Below, piece by piece: positions 47,025-56,524 of a stretch of 64,000 nucleotides of DNA; within the stretch, counting starts at the first letter, position 1, and each line of letters begins with the position of its first letter. The DNA lies in assembly GCF_000166195.2 (NCBI RefSeq), contig NZ_CM001403.1, positions 1,054,001 through 1,118,000 of the forward strand, in the 5' to 3' direction. The notes under the pieces are model-generated. The model ran no database searches, was not told the DNA's origin, and saw nothing but the letters and a program-made list of their open reading frames with translations. Source of the stretch: Mucilaginibacter paludis DSM 18603 (lineage in GTDB: Bacteria; Bacteroidota; Bacteroidia; Sphingobacteriales; Sphingobacteriaceae). The translations under genes were made by a program, and so were the position numbers.

Positions 47025-47194
47025 TGGAGATTCTGGAGTGCTTGACCAGGCCATTCCGCAGGCTTTAGAGCACCCATTTGTGTAATCGTTTTTTATAAAA
47101 TACGTTTATAATCAATGATCTGATATGGTCAAATTGTCGCGGAATCTGCTTTCTACTTTTCCGGAACGAGGTGTCAATGGATCCGGAATATCCA
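47025..47194. repeat. 170-bp MITE-like element, copy 3
   Basis: Joins the cysteine desulfurase fragment (left) to the dnaE2 remnant (right). Matches copy 2 along its length. Same inverted ends. It is the third seam occupied by this element. Confidence 0.65.
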
Positions 47195-47938
47195 CGTAAG
47201 GATGGCTATACGCATATTAACCAATTACGCTCAGCCGGTGTTCCCGAAGCTGCTTTAGAAAAATTGGCCGATGCCGATGCGTTCCGTTCGATGGGCACCG
47301 ATCGCCGGATGGCACTTTGGGAAATATCGGCTTTGGCTGACCGGCCCGTTGGTTTATTTGACGGGCAGGTTTCAGAAACGGTGTTAGAAGATGCTGTACC
47401 GCTACCACTGATGACCCGTGGCGAGCATGTGGTGCAGGATTATATTTCAACCGGGCTGTCGCTTAAAGACCACCCGGTTGGGCTGGTTCGCACGCAGCTC
47501 AATCGCCTGTACAATGTGAGGATTAGCGACCTGGCCAAATATAAAGACGGGGATTCTATTTGTTTAGCGGGATTAATCACGGTGCGCCAACGTCCGGGTA
47601 CCGCCAAAGGTGTACTCTTTATGACGCTGGAAGACGAAACAGGTTCGGCAAACGTAGTGGTCTGGCAACAACTATTCGATACTTACCGTAAAGAGATCGT
47701 GCAATCCAAATTACTGATGGTAGCAGGTAAATTACAAATAGCCAATGGCGTTACACACCTCGTCGCCCGCAAATGCTTTAACCTGAGCGCATTGCTCCGC
47801 AGTCTCACCGAAACCAATTTGCCGCAAACCCTGATGCGCGGTGACGAAACCACCCAACCGGTTAATTATGATGGGCGGTCTGCTGCCCCGGCAGTGTCCA
47901 CAGAAGGCGCTTTTCATAAGGGGCGCAACTTTCATTAA
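47195..47938 (+). pseudogene. dnaE2: Error-prone DNA polymerase DnaE2, C-terminal remnant
   Basis: About 247 codons. It starts within the helix-hairpin-helix region (GYTHINQLRSAGVPEAALEK, DADAFRSMGTDRRMALWEIS) and contains the OB-fold domain (GDSICLAGLITVRQRPGTAK, LMVAGKLQIANGVTHLVARK). The N-terminal ~800 residues with the polymerase active site are missing; the frame is opened by an ATG at 47171 inside the 170-bp element. Codon use resembles the host core genes, so the fragment is probably native chromosomal DNA captured at the seam. Confidence 0.8.
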
Positions 47939-48088
47939 TAACCCTCGGATTTAAACTCTAATTCAATTATTATATTAGCCACATGAACTGTAAATTAAAC
48001 TATTTATAGTCACTTACTTATTACCATATCTGTTAAATTTAATTTCGTTCTGCGTATTTTTAAATTTAATGTTTTCAAAGCCTGAACG

Positions 48089-51000
48089 ATGCTGACTATT
48101 GAACTAATCGAAACCAAATTAAAGATCATGAACCCGGACGGGTTTCACCGTTTATGTGATGCCTACTTATTTTTTGAAGGTGAAGATGAATTCGATAGTA
48201 TAGCTCCGGTTGGCCAAGTGGAGGGCAAACAAAAAGCAAGAAAAGGAACCCCGGACACAAGGATAAGGCGTACAGATGGTAGCTATATTTTTATTCAATA
48301 CACCACACAGGAGGACTATCCGAAAACTGCCCTGCTTTATAAAAAGCTGGAAGAAGATTTAAATAACTGTTTTAATCCCCGTAAAACGAAAGTAAGTCTG
48401 ACTCACCTGGAATTAGTAATTCTTTGTTTTAACAGCAATATCGGGAATGCCGAGGAACAAAAGCTCAGGGATATAGCCTGGGCTAAAGGAAAAAGGCTAC
48501 AATTGATCAACCTATCTACGCTGGCACATAAAATAGTTAAGGATTATCCATTTTTAGCTAAAGAGCATCTTGGAATTGAAATAGAAAGTTTTCAGTTATT
48601 ACCGATTAAAAAATTTATTGAAGAATATGAACGAGGGGGGATCGCAACGCCTTTATCCAACACGTTTCTTTATCGTGAAAAGGAAATGGCTGGTATTGAA
48701 AATTCAATACTAGCCAATTTGATCACCGTTATTTCAGGAAAAGCTGGAGTTGGTAAAACGAAACTTGTTGTTGAAAACTTAAAGGCGTTTACTAAGACCC
48801 ATCGAAATTTCCAAGCTTTTTGCATTCGTAACAAAGATCAGCCCTTATTAATGGACCTCAGGCGTCATCTGTCAGGGAAGAAAAAAAAATACCTCATTTT
48901 CATTGATGATGCTAACAAAAGCATTGCGCAGCTAAGAGATGTTCTTATGTTTTACCAGGAAAATCAAGCTGATTTCCGGCTAATTTTAACAGTTCGCGAT
49001 TATGTACTAAAAGATATCGAGCCATTTATCAAGGGGTATCGAAATGCCATCATCAACGTTAAAAATTTTGATAGTCAGCAGATAAAAGCAATTGTAAAAG
49101 CCAAACCATTTTCAATTCGGCACCCCTTATTCTTAGAGCGCATCAGAGAGGTTGCCAGAGGTAATCCCCGTCTCGCAATTATGACTGCAATTGCGGCAAA
49201 AGACAGAACACTTGAGGAACTCAATAATGTTGCGGAGATCTACAAGCTGTATTTTGAACGCATCACAGGCGATAACCCATTATTAGCTTCAGAATATTAT
49301 TTACGCGTACTTGGCGTTTTAGCCTTCTTTCGATCCATAGATAAGGATGATCAACGTGTTTCAGGAAAGATCCTGCCCGCTTTTGGCCTTAATGAAAATG
49401 ATTTCTGGACGAAGCTTTACGAGTTGGAAAGAAATGAGATCGTAGATGTTTTTACAGATCGTTCTTCTGCCCGTTTCTCAGACCAGATCCTTGAAGGTTA
49501 TTTATTTTTCCGCGTATTCTTTGTCGACAAACTGCTTGATTACAGTGTTATACTTGAAAATTTTTATCCGGATTATGCCGGCAGAGTTAAGTACACGGCA
49601 ATTGATGCGAACAATACTTTCGGATTTGAAGATTTCGGCAATTTGATAAGGCCTTATATCTATCAAAAGTATCAGCATATAATTGATTCCGGATGCAATG
49701 CCAAAGATTTTCTTGGAATTTTCTGGTATCATTTACAGGATGAAACCCTGTTATACATCAAACAACAAATAACTGCATTGCCTGATGCTGAGAATTTCGT
49801 TCTCGAAAATAGAATAGCTACAGCCAGGTTTAATGAAAAGGTGTTTGGCGTTGCCGGAGATATTACCCCTAATAAGGACGCGAAGGATGATTTACTTGAG
49901 CTGCTTTCTCCATTCACATATAATCTGACTAACGATTTTGACCTTGCCGTACAGTTAACATTTGATTTACTTAAAAAGAAACCGTTGTTGGTAGAACGGG
50001 TAGCTAGGGAGGTCAAATCTTCTTTTAACTTTTCGGTAAAGGACGGTATTTATCATTACTACCGTGAGGAACGATTTGCGAACTTACTGATAGAAAAAAC
50101 TAAAACTAACAAACCGGTCTTTTTTTACCTGTTTCTTAAGTTGGTGCCTCATTTTCTGAAGACCAGGTTCGATACTTCTTTTTCAGAAGGACGAAACATC
50201 AATATAAGTTATATCGAACCATCAGCATCAGAAAAATACCTTCAGATCAGATCCCTATTCTGGAAAAGATTTAATGAAACATACGGACTGTTCCCGTTAC
50301 TTTCTATTTTCAGCTTTAAGGCCATTCTGGATTCTTTCGGCCCTGATTTTCAAAAGGAAGTGCGTACATCAGATTGGGCTTTTATTGAGGCAATATTTAA
50401 CCAGCACTTTAGCTTTGACCGTTTTCCGGATGTATATGCTATCAATGAGTTTATAAACCGTGGTGCACGGATGGGCCTTGACAAAAAGCTGTATTCGGAG
50501 ATTAAAAACAAAGCCCAAACGCCTGATTACAAGAGCTTTCTGGTTTTGGATTATAATCAACTACGCAACAAGGAACGCTTTCCACGCGAAGACCAGCAAT
50601 TTCATGACTGGCATAATTGGTTTCTTGAGGAAAAGAAGAAGGATATTTTAAAAACGTTCAATCACAAAAATATTGAAGGTTATAAGGATACGTTTAATTT
50701 CATCAATACCTGTATGGAATTACAGTTATGGGATTTTTATAACGTCAGCAATGCCGCGCAGATCCTATTTAACGCCGCTGTTGAAAAGGGAATATCTATC
50801 GGGGAATTCCTGGTCTATCTTATCCATTTACCGAAATTTAATCAGATTTTCAGTTTTGACCGGCTGTTTAATTATCTAAGGGATTTGGCTCCGCACTCAA
50901 TACCAGGCCTGGCGAGCATTTTAAACTCAGAAAATTATCCTAATAAATTTCATGTTTTATTAGCCTATTATAACAGCCTTGATGACCGATATATCAATAA

Positions 51001-51907
51001 AAACAGATCTCAAGCTTATCTGAATCTTTTAGAAGATTTTGAAGGCAGATTCTATCTATACTTCAGCAATGTGGCAAGTTACCTGAAAATCGATCGTTTA
51101 TTTCTAATCAAAGCCTTAAAGGTGCTTATAGCCAATGCTGAGTCTGGCAAAAGCGACTACATACTGAACGACGATTTTTTTGAAAACCATGAAGATGATG
51201 TCCGGGATACAGGGCTTATGGAAAAGGCCTACCTTCAAATGCTCAAAAAAGAGGATCATTACGATCTTGACGGCAGAGAATTAATGGTCATATTGAAACG
51301 TCGTTCATCATTTTTCCTCAAGGTTTTAGATCAATTATCAGACGAACGCTCAATTCATCGAAGTGATGAGAAGAAAATTGCAAAGGTTTGGGAACTATCA
51401 GATGCATTTAAAATCATTGAAAAAGCGACTAACTTTTTAGCATCTCACCAACGTTACTACTATCACGCAGAAGAATTACTGGCTGAGTTGTTTGAAAATA
51501 CGATCACAGTTCCTAATTACCGGGAAAACAGGCGTAAATTTTTGAAAGCATATATAGCAGCAAATGCCGAAAATATTAATCGAATGAAAGCTGTTTTTAA
51601 GGTAATTGGAGGTAAAGTACAGGAAGACTATGATGAATTATTAACGGTTTTCCTTGAATCAAATAAAAGCTTTGTCCAGTTTGAAAAGATTCGCTGGGAC
51701 GAAAGAACTATGCGGCTATTAAGTGGTGATGCGATATCCGGCGAGATTGACGAACGGGCATGGCAAAGAGTAAAGGCTGTACTGGAGAAAATGCAGCCCT
51801 CGGGAGATTACCTTGAACACCGTGTTTTTGTGGGCAAACAAATTGCCTATTGCCAGAGAAGCACGATTAGGGAAAGGAAACATAATTTTTTAAGAGATGA
51901 CTATTAA
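48089..51907 (+). CDS. Large STAND-like NTPase with N-terminal nuclease-like domain
   Basis: 1,272 aa. Residues about 1-170 look like a restriction-endonuclease-type fold (GTPDTRIRRTDGSYIFIQYT, giving a D ... Q-x-T pattern). A P-loop ISGKAGVGKTKLV (217-224) and Walker B KYLIFIDDANKS (Asp273-Asp274) mark a STAND/AAA NTPase at about 200-420. The remaining ~850 residues are helical with no clear repeats and probably sense a trigger. This layout (effector, NTPase, long sensor) is that of Avs-like and other bacterial NLR-type defence proteins. The next gene starts 51 bp later on the same strand. Confidence 0.75.
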   Translation: MLTIELIETKLKIMNPDGFHRLCDAYLFFEGEDEFDSIAPVGQVEGKQKARKGTPDTRIRRTDGSYIFIQYTTQEDYPKTALLYKKLEEDLNNCFNPRKTKVSLTHLELVILCFNSNIGNAEEQKLRDIAWAKGKRLQLINLSTLAHKIVKDYPFLAKEHLGIEIESFQLLPIKKFIEEYERGGIATPLSNTFLYREKEMAGIENSILANLITVISGKAGVGKTKLVVENLKAFTKTHRNFQAFCIRNKDQPLLMDLRRHLSGKKKKYLIFIDDANKSIAQLRDVLMFYQENQADFRLILTVRDYVLKDIEPFIKGYRNAIINVKNFDSQQIKAIVKAKPFSIRHPLFLERIREVARGNPRLAIMTAIAAKDRTLEELNNVAEIYKLYFERITGDNPLLASEYYLRVLGVLAFFRSIDKDDQRVSGKILPAFGLNENDFWTKLYELERNEIVDVFTDRSSARFSDQILEGYLFFRVFFVDKLLDYSVILENFYPDYAGRVKYTAIDANNTFGFEDFGNLIRPYIYQKYQHIIDSGCNAKDFLGIFWYHLQDETLLYIKQQITALPDAENFVLENRIATARFNEKVFGVAGDITPNKDAKDDLLELLSPFTYNLTNDFDLAVQLTFDLLKKKPLLVERVAREVKSSFNFSVKDGIYHYYREERFANLLIEKTKTNKPVFFYLFLKLVPHFLKTRFDTSFSEGRNINISYIEPSASEKYLQIRSLFWKRFNETYGLFPLLSIFSFKAILDSFGPDFQKEVRTSDWAFIEAIFNQHFSFDRFPDVYAINEFINRGARMGLDKKLYSEIKNKAQTPDYKSFLVLDYNQLRNKERFPREDQQFHDWHNWFLEEKKKDILKTFNHKNIEGYKDTFNFINTCMELQLWDFYNVSNAAQILFNAAVEKGISIGEFLVYLIHLPKFNQIFSFDRLFNYLRDLAPHSIPGLASILNSENYPNKFHVLLAYYNSLDDRYINKNRSQAYLNLLEDFEGRFYLYFSNVASYLKIDRLFLIKALKVLIANAESGKSDYILNDDFFENHEDDVRDTGLMEKAYLQMLKKEDHYDLDGRELMVILKRRSSFFLKVLDQLSDERSIHRSDEKKIAKVWELSDAFKIIEKATNFLASHQRYYYHAEELLAELFENTITVPNYRENRRKFLKAYIAANAENINRMKAVFKVIGGKVQEDYDELLTVFLESNKSFVQFEKIRWDERTMRLLSGDAISGEIDERAWQRVKAVLEKMQPSGDYLEHRVFVGKQIAYCQRSTIRERKHNFLRDDY

Positions 51908-51958
51908 GGGCGATGTTTGAGCCTGTAACTAAATCAAAAAGTAATTTCAACTGAACCA

Positions 51959-53401
51959 ATGGATAAAGTATTAACCGAGCAACTTGAAAGTATTGCCAGT
52001 ACAGATTGGGGAACTTATTACCTGAACAGGTATTATTTTTCTATTCAGACCAAATGGGTGAGAAGTGCAGCCGGATTTAACCCTGAACATCGCGCTTTGT
52101 CTAAAGAAGTTCAAAACAAATTGCAGCAGGAGAATTTACCGGCGATCTTTCATGAATTCTTTCATTACATACATGATGTAAGCACGATTTTAAGCAGTGC
52201 AATATTTCAGAACCGGATTGCCATGCTTTCCATTTTCACGGGTTACCTCGAGAAAAATCCTGCATCTGCTGTTTCTTTAGGTACGGATACCAATTTTGAC
52301 CTCGTCACAAAGTTTATCAATTGCTGGCAGTCCAATGAAGCGCTAACGGGTTCTACCGATTTAGAATTTCCTATGAGGAAAATTGAGCGTATTGCTCCTG
52401 GTAAAAAGGAAGTTCATTTCCCTTTAGCGCCCCAAGGCAAGCAGAACGGTGCAATTCCCTTTCCCGAAATCACTTATTCTGGTTATCTGAACGGGAAACC
52501 GGCAAAGACAATGATCACGTTGGGCAGATTTTACCTGTTTGAATTTTTAGCTTATGAAATGGATCAAATTCTTGATAAGCGCCAAAAAAAACTGGATAAA
52601 ATCGAAGACCCGTTGAGGTTTACTGAATACACGGTATGCAGAATGATTGCTCTAGAGATTTTTCCAGATGTGAAGCAGGAAATCGCTATGGCTGCTGGGC
52701 TACTGGCCCTTGAACATATAGATGGCGGCAATGCATTTATTTCCATATTACAACGGATCGGTAATGCTTTTTACAATGGAATAGGCCAGGAAGTGACACT
52801 CTCTGAGATTAAAAATGAGGTGAAGCAAGTATTGATTAAGCAGAGAGCCAATTTTTTCGCGCAGCAGGATGAGTATGTTAAAGCATTTGCCGGACGGCAT
52901 CAATTAGAAATTGCGTACACATACCTTGCTGATGTCAGCAAGACGCTATATGATAAACGCATTGATGATCTTTGCTTTGAATTGGATTGGCTATTAAAAG
53001 GGGAGTACGGCAAGATCTTGAAAACAGCGGCGATGTGCGATTACCTATACAAATTCCTTCCTGACACAGGTAGTGATGACCCTGAGTTTGACCGGGATTT
53101 CATGGCAACCATATTACCTGATCAAATTTCGGTTGCAATGAAAGCGCTTGTCGGCTTTGATCATTATTTTCTAAGTCATAGAGGTGGCATGTCCACCGCG
53201 CTTGTAGAAAGATTTCCACAAAAAAATCATTGCTGCCCATTCTATACATGTTGTGATCTTCAAGACAGAAAAGATAATCCAGAAATCTGCGAGAATAAAC
53301 CCTGGAGGATTTATGAAGTTCAATTCAATCGTGATAAAAAATATTGCTGGTATGCAACAGGGGTGTTAGAAGCTAAAGGCGAATCAATCCGTCGCAATTA
53401 G
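51959..53401 (+). CDS. Putative zinc peptidase (HEFFH), partner of the STAND protein
   Basis: 480 aa. LPAIFHEFFHYIHDVST is an HExxH motif followed by a further HD pair, typical of a metallopeptidase. The rest is not recognised. A Cys-rich patch near the end (NHCCPFYTCCDLQDRK, then C-x-N) may bind another zinc. No signal peptide. It is cotranscribed with the STAND gene and convergent with the GIY-YIG gene 20 bp away. A role as effector or regulator of the STAND protein is inferred from context. Confidence 0.65.
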   Translation: MDKVLTEQLESIASTDWGTYYLNRYYFSIQTKWVRSAAGFNPEHRALSKEVQNKLQQENLPAIFHEFFHYIHDVSTILSSAIFQNRIAMLSIFTGYLEKNPASAVSLGTDTNFDLVTKFINCWQSNEALTGSTDLEFPMRKIERIAPGKKEVHFPLAPQGKQNGAIPFPEITYSGYLNGKPAKTMITLGRFYLFEFLAYEMDQILDKRQKKLDKIEDPLRFTEYTVCRMIALEIFPDVKQEIAMAAGLLALEHIDGGNAFISILQRIGNAFYNGIGQEVTLSEIKNEVKQVLIKQRANFFAQQDEYVKAFAGRHQLEIAYTYLADVSKTLYDKRIDDLCFELDWLLKGEYGKILKTAAMCDYLYKFLPDTGSDDPEFDRDFMATILPDQISVAMKALVGFDHYFLSHRGGMSTALVERFPQKNHCCPFYTCCDLQDRKDNPEICENKPWRIYEVQFNRDKKYCWYATGVLEAKGESIRRN

Positions 53402-53420
53402 TTTGCGAATTCAAATCCTT

Positions 53421-54185
53421 TTATAGCGTTAATAATTTTTGCAGATAATTATCACTCATGATATGGCCGTAAGTGCCTACCGGATCTTTTGCATCAAGCA
53501 AATCAAAAGCGCGTTGCGCACCAATGAACGGGACAAACATTCTGACCGCATGCAGGTAATTTTCGTAACGTTCCAGTTTGGCGCTGGCAGCGATCTCTCT
53601 TAAGGTTGATTTCGCAGCCAAGTAATGTGCTTCATGGCTAGCAAGAATGCGGAGAACTGTTTTGTTGGAAGGTTTTACAGAACGGCGTCCCCTGACTGAA
53701 CCCCCAATCTTGTTCCAGGATGGAAGGACTTTGTTAATTTGGAGGAAGCTTTCGATTAAAAAGCCTTCCAATCGCTGAATTTCGTCAATACCACTTTGGC
53801 CTGTTTCACTCGCCAGTTCATTCTCTTCAAACAGTTCAGAAAACTGCTCCCGCACTTTGCGTATAGATGGCTGAGAGAGTGGAGATTGCACAACTATGGA
53901 AAAGCCAAGCTTTTCATTCTCGTTAAAATACTTTTTTACTTGTTCTACCTTACAGCCTCGCGGGTCTATGCTTGGGTAATAATCATTATGTTGTTTAAAG
54001 CGTTCAGTGAGATCAACTGCCAGGCCTACATAAAGTATTTCTTTCGTTTCGTAGTTCCAGTAACAATAAATACCTGCTGATGCCCATCCGTAGGTGTCAT
54101 TTGGATTGCAAAGAGTATCTAACGCAGCAACAATTTGATCCCGTTCATCCCATTTATATGCATCTGAAATAATAGTTCGCAACAT
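53421..54185 (-). CDS. GIY-YIG nuclease-domain protein
   Basis: 254 aa. The N-terminal domain has GIYCYWNYETKEILYVGLAV (GIY ... YVG) followed by DLTERFKQHN and, further on, an acidic helix (RLEGFLIESFLQ) with the catalytic Glu, and NKIGGS. The C-terminal ~90 residues are helical and unknown. It is the last gene of the ApeA operon on the minus strand, its ATG 2 bases after the stop of the 45-codon ORF, so translation is coupled. Confidence 0.8.
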   Translation of the reverse strand: MLRTIISDAYKWDERDQIVAALDTLCNPNDTYGWASAGIYCYWNYETKEILYVGLAVDLTERFKQHNDYYPSIDPRGCKVEQVKKYFNENEKLGFSIVVQSPLSQPSIRKVREQFSELFEENELASETGQSGIDEIQRLEGFLIESFLQINKVLPSWNKIGGSVRGRRSVKPSNKTVLRILASHEAHYLAAKSTLREIAASAKLERYENYLHAVRMFVPFIGAQRAFDLLDAKDPVGTYGHIMSDNYLQKLLTL

Positions 54186-54187
54186 AG

Positions 54188-54325
54188 TTAGGCTCTTTCA
54201 GGTTCGGCGTTGGCATCTCTAAGCAAAATCCAGTATTTTAAATCGAGATAAATTATTTTACGGTCTGCAATCGCTTCATGGATAGTGATACTTTTCTCCG
54301 CTATGTATTGATCTATATTAAGCAT
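54188..54325 (-). CDS. 45-codon ORF, probably the N-terminus of a truncated PIN-like protein
   Basis: MLNIDQYIAEKSITIHEAIA then KIIYLDLKYWILLRDANAEP and RA-stop. It starts 7 bp after the apeA stop and ends 2 bases before the GIY-YIG ATG. The phrase YLDLKYWI.LRD recalls the first strand of large bacterial proteins with a PIN-like start; here only that start remains. It may be a deleted gene or a small coupling peptide. Coding is supported by tight spacing on both sides. Confidence 0.45.
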   Translation of the reverse strand: MLNIDQYIAEKSITIHEAIADRKIIYLDLKYWILLRDANAEPERA

Positions 54326-54332
54326 CTTATGT

Positions 54333-55640
54333 TTAATTAACCCGATCTCGGTAAGCTATCAATATGGTAATAATATCACGCTGCGCAAATCCCGCCTGAC
54401 TAAGTACACAGCAAACCAGAATCACTTTAAGCTTTTGTGTAAGTTCATATAGTTCTATTCCGGCAGCTACATGTGCGCTCGCCATTTTGGGAAAGAAATG
54501 CGAATAGTAATGACGAGAATTGACCACTATATCCAGATCAAGTGGGGTGTTTTTAACCAACTGCACATATGAAAACTCGTCGCGCAAAAAGGTTAGCTGC
54601 TCTATCAATGTAGGAAACTTCTTTTTTGCCGGGATGTTCGGCCTGAACCTGGTTGCGTAGCCCTCCAAAGCCTGTACGACAATCAGGAAATCTCCGGTAT
54701 TGAATATGTTCTTTTCCTTAATGCTTTCAATAAGATGTTTTAAGATCGGCGCCATTAAATCATCAAACCCGTACCAATTCTTAATTACATCTTCAAAAGA
54801 GGCTTCGATATGGTCATAGGTAAACAAAAAGTCTTTGGTGTTTATGGTATCCGCATTTACCTTATCTAATTGATTATAATAGCAGCTGATAGGGTGATAA
54901 ATTCTCTCGCCATCTTTTAACTCCTGAAATTCATTGGGGGAGTATAGTTCGATGGATTGGTAGCCAATGCTGCATAGCGTACCGAGCGTGAGAAACGATT
55001 TGAATTTTGACACCTGTGATAGCAATTCACGAAAGGGCAGGTTACTTTTTGAAAGGATGTTTAATTGGTATGCCTGCCGGACGAGCAATTTTTCATCATG
55101 AGGTGTCGCGGGCGGCGAACAGGTAAATTCTAACTCCAAATCTAAATTATTGTCAAGTTGTACAGAAATAAGGTTGCTGTTATCACGATCAAAACTCAGG
55201 TTAAAACCATTCATGTTATCATTCTTAAATGGTATGGAGTATTTAACGCAATAGTGGTTTACCCATTTAGTCAGGCCGGGCATTTTAACCGTCACCTGAT
55301 TAAAGGCTGCATCTTGCAGGTTACTTAAATGTATCCCCATTAAACAGTATTGGACGCTGAACTTTTGCATCGGGAAAGAGCAGCTAAAATTCAGGGTGCC
55401 ATAAGACGAACAGTTGAGCAAAGTAATACTTTTGGCATCAGAACTTTCTCCCAGGATGATATCAGTGCGCTTTGAGTCATCCTGCGTTAAGGCAAACATA
55501 TAATCATGCGGGTCGTTGAAAGAACCGATTAATTCCAGCGTAATTTTTTGGTTAGGCAGGTAACTTAAAATTCCTGCAACCCTATTATCCGGATCATCAG
55601 GTAAAAACCAGTATCCTTTTACTTCAACAGCATCAATCAT
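54333..55640 (-). CDS. apeA: ApeA-like anti-phage HEPN protein
   Basis: 435 aa. The first half matches the ApeA N-terminal domain (VEVKGYWFLPDDPDNRVAGI, ITLELIGSFNDP). The C-terminal ~150 residues form an Apea-type HEPN domain with the RNase motif Arg376 ... His381 in NSRHYYSHF. ApeA is an abortive-infection RNase that acts on host RNA in phage-infected cells. It is usually described as a single gene; here it begins a three-gene operon with a mini-ORF and a GIY-YIG protein. Confidence 0.8.
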   Translation of the reverse strand: MIDAVEVKGYWFLPDDPDNRVAGILSYLPNQKITLELIGSFNDPHDYMFALTQDDSKRTDIILGESSDAKSITLLNCSSYGTLNFSCSFPMQKFSVQYCLMGIHLSNLQDAAFNQVTVKMPGLTKWVNHYCVKYSIPFKNDNMNGFNLSFDRDNSNLISVQLDNNLDLELEFTCSPPATPHDEKLLVRQAYQLNILSKSNLPFRELLSQVSKFKSFLTLGTLCSIGYQSIELYSPNEFQELKDGERIYHPISCYYNQLDKVNADTINTKDFLFTYDHIEASFEDVIKNWYGFDDLMAPILKHLIESIKEKNIFNTGDFLIVVQALEGYATRFRPNIPAKKKFPTLIEQLTFLRDEFSYVQLVKNTPLDLDIVVNSRHYYSHFFPKMASAHVAAGIELYELTQKLKVILVCCVLSQAGFAQRDIITILIAYRDRVN

Positions 55641-55741
55641 TTATTTATGTGATGCCGTTGATTAGGTTTATGGCTTTCCGGCAAAACGAAGCAAATTTAA
55701 GAAACGCTTTTAGATGATTAAAGTGGTGCTCATTCGTAAGT

Positions 55742-56372
55742 TCAAATATGTCCAATAAGAAAATCCAGCATTCTGACTTTGAAAGTTTTGTAAGGAGGCT
55801 TTAGCAGATAAGTAAAATCTAATTTGGATTGGATGAAAACAGACCTTGAATTTGAAAAGGAACAGAAACCTTCAAATCCACGGTAACTTCCCATTCCGCT
55901 TTTCCCAACTCCGCCAAATGGCGAGTCATCTTGCAAAAGATGTAAAAAAACGTCGTTGACGGTGATCCCACCCGATAACGTTTCTGATTTCAAACGGCTT
56001 AAATTTTCGTTGTTACTTCCGAAATAATACAACGCAAGAGGTTGCTTGTGCATTCCTACGGCTTTTATTACCTCGGCGAAATCTCTGTAAGGAATGATTG
56101 GAAGAACTGGCCCAAAAATCTCAAAGGACATAATCTCCATATCTTCGTTAAGGCACCGTTCTCGCGCCTTTTTTCTTGGCATCTGCTATCAGTTCAATGA
56201 TTCGTGCTTTTTCTTTTTCATTTATGATGCTGGTTAATAGTGTTATGCCTTTATATATTTTTTTATATTCTCCGCAAAAAGCTTCTATGTATTCTTCCAA
56301 TTGATTTTCGGGAACGAAGAGATAGTCAGGAGCAACGCAAATCTGCCCTCCGTTACATAGTTTTCCAAACAA
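55742..56372 (-). pseudogene. Aldehyde dehydrogenase (coniferyl aldehyde dehydrogenase-like) remnant
   Basis: Two frames. 56372 to 56148 has LCNGGQICVAPDYLFVPENQ with the catalytic Cys region. 56182 to 55742 has SFEIFGPVLPIIPYRDFAEV, SGGITVNDVFLHLLQDDSPF and FGGVGKSGMGSYRGFEGFCSF. About 40 residues between them are lost (after KKKGARTVP), with a frameshift, and the N-terminal half is missing. It is not functional. It lies between ApeA and the integrase. Confidence 0.8.
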
Positions 56373-56413
56373 TAGGCAAAAACCAGAATATTGATATTGA
56401 AAGTGAGCTCTTT

Positions 56414-56479
56414 ACGTGATTTTTCACGTTCCCTCCGGCTTTTTCCGTAAGCCTAAAGCTGCTTAGGTGTAGCTTTAGG
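56414..56479. other. Two small hairpins between the pseudogene and the integrase
   Basis: ACGTGA TTTT TCACGT (56414-56429) and CCTAAAGCT ... AGCTTTAGG (56452-56479). They lie just beyond the integrase stop codon and may end its transcript. Confidence 0.35.
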
Positions 56480-56524
56480 TTAGCATGCCAGCCCAGAATT
56501 AAATATTTCGAACACTAATATCAA

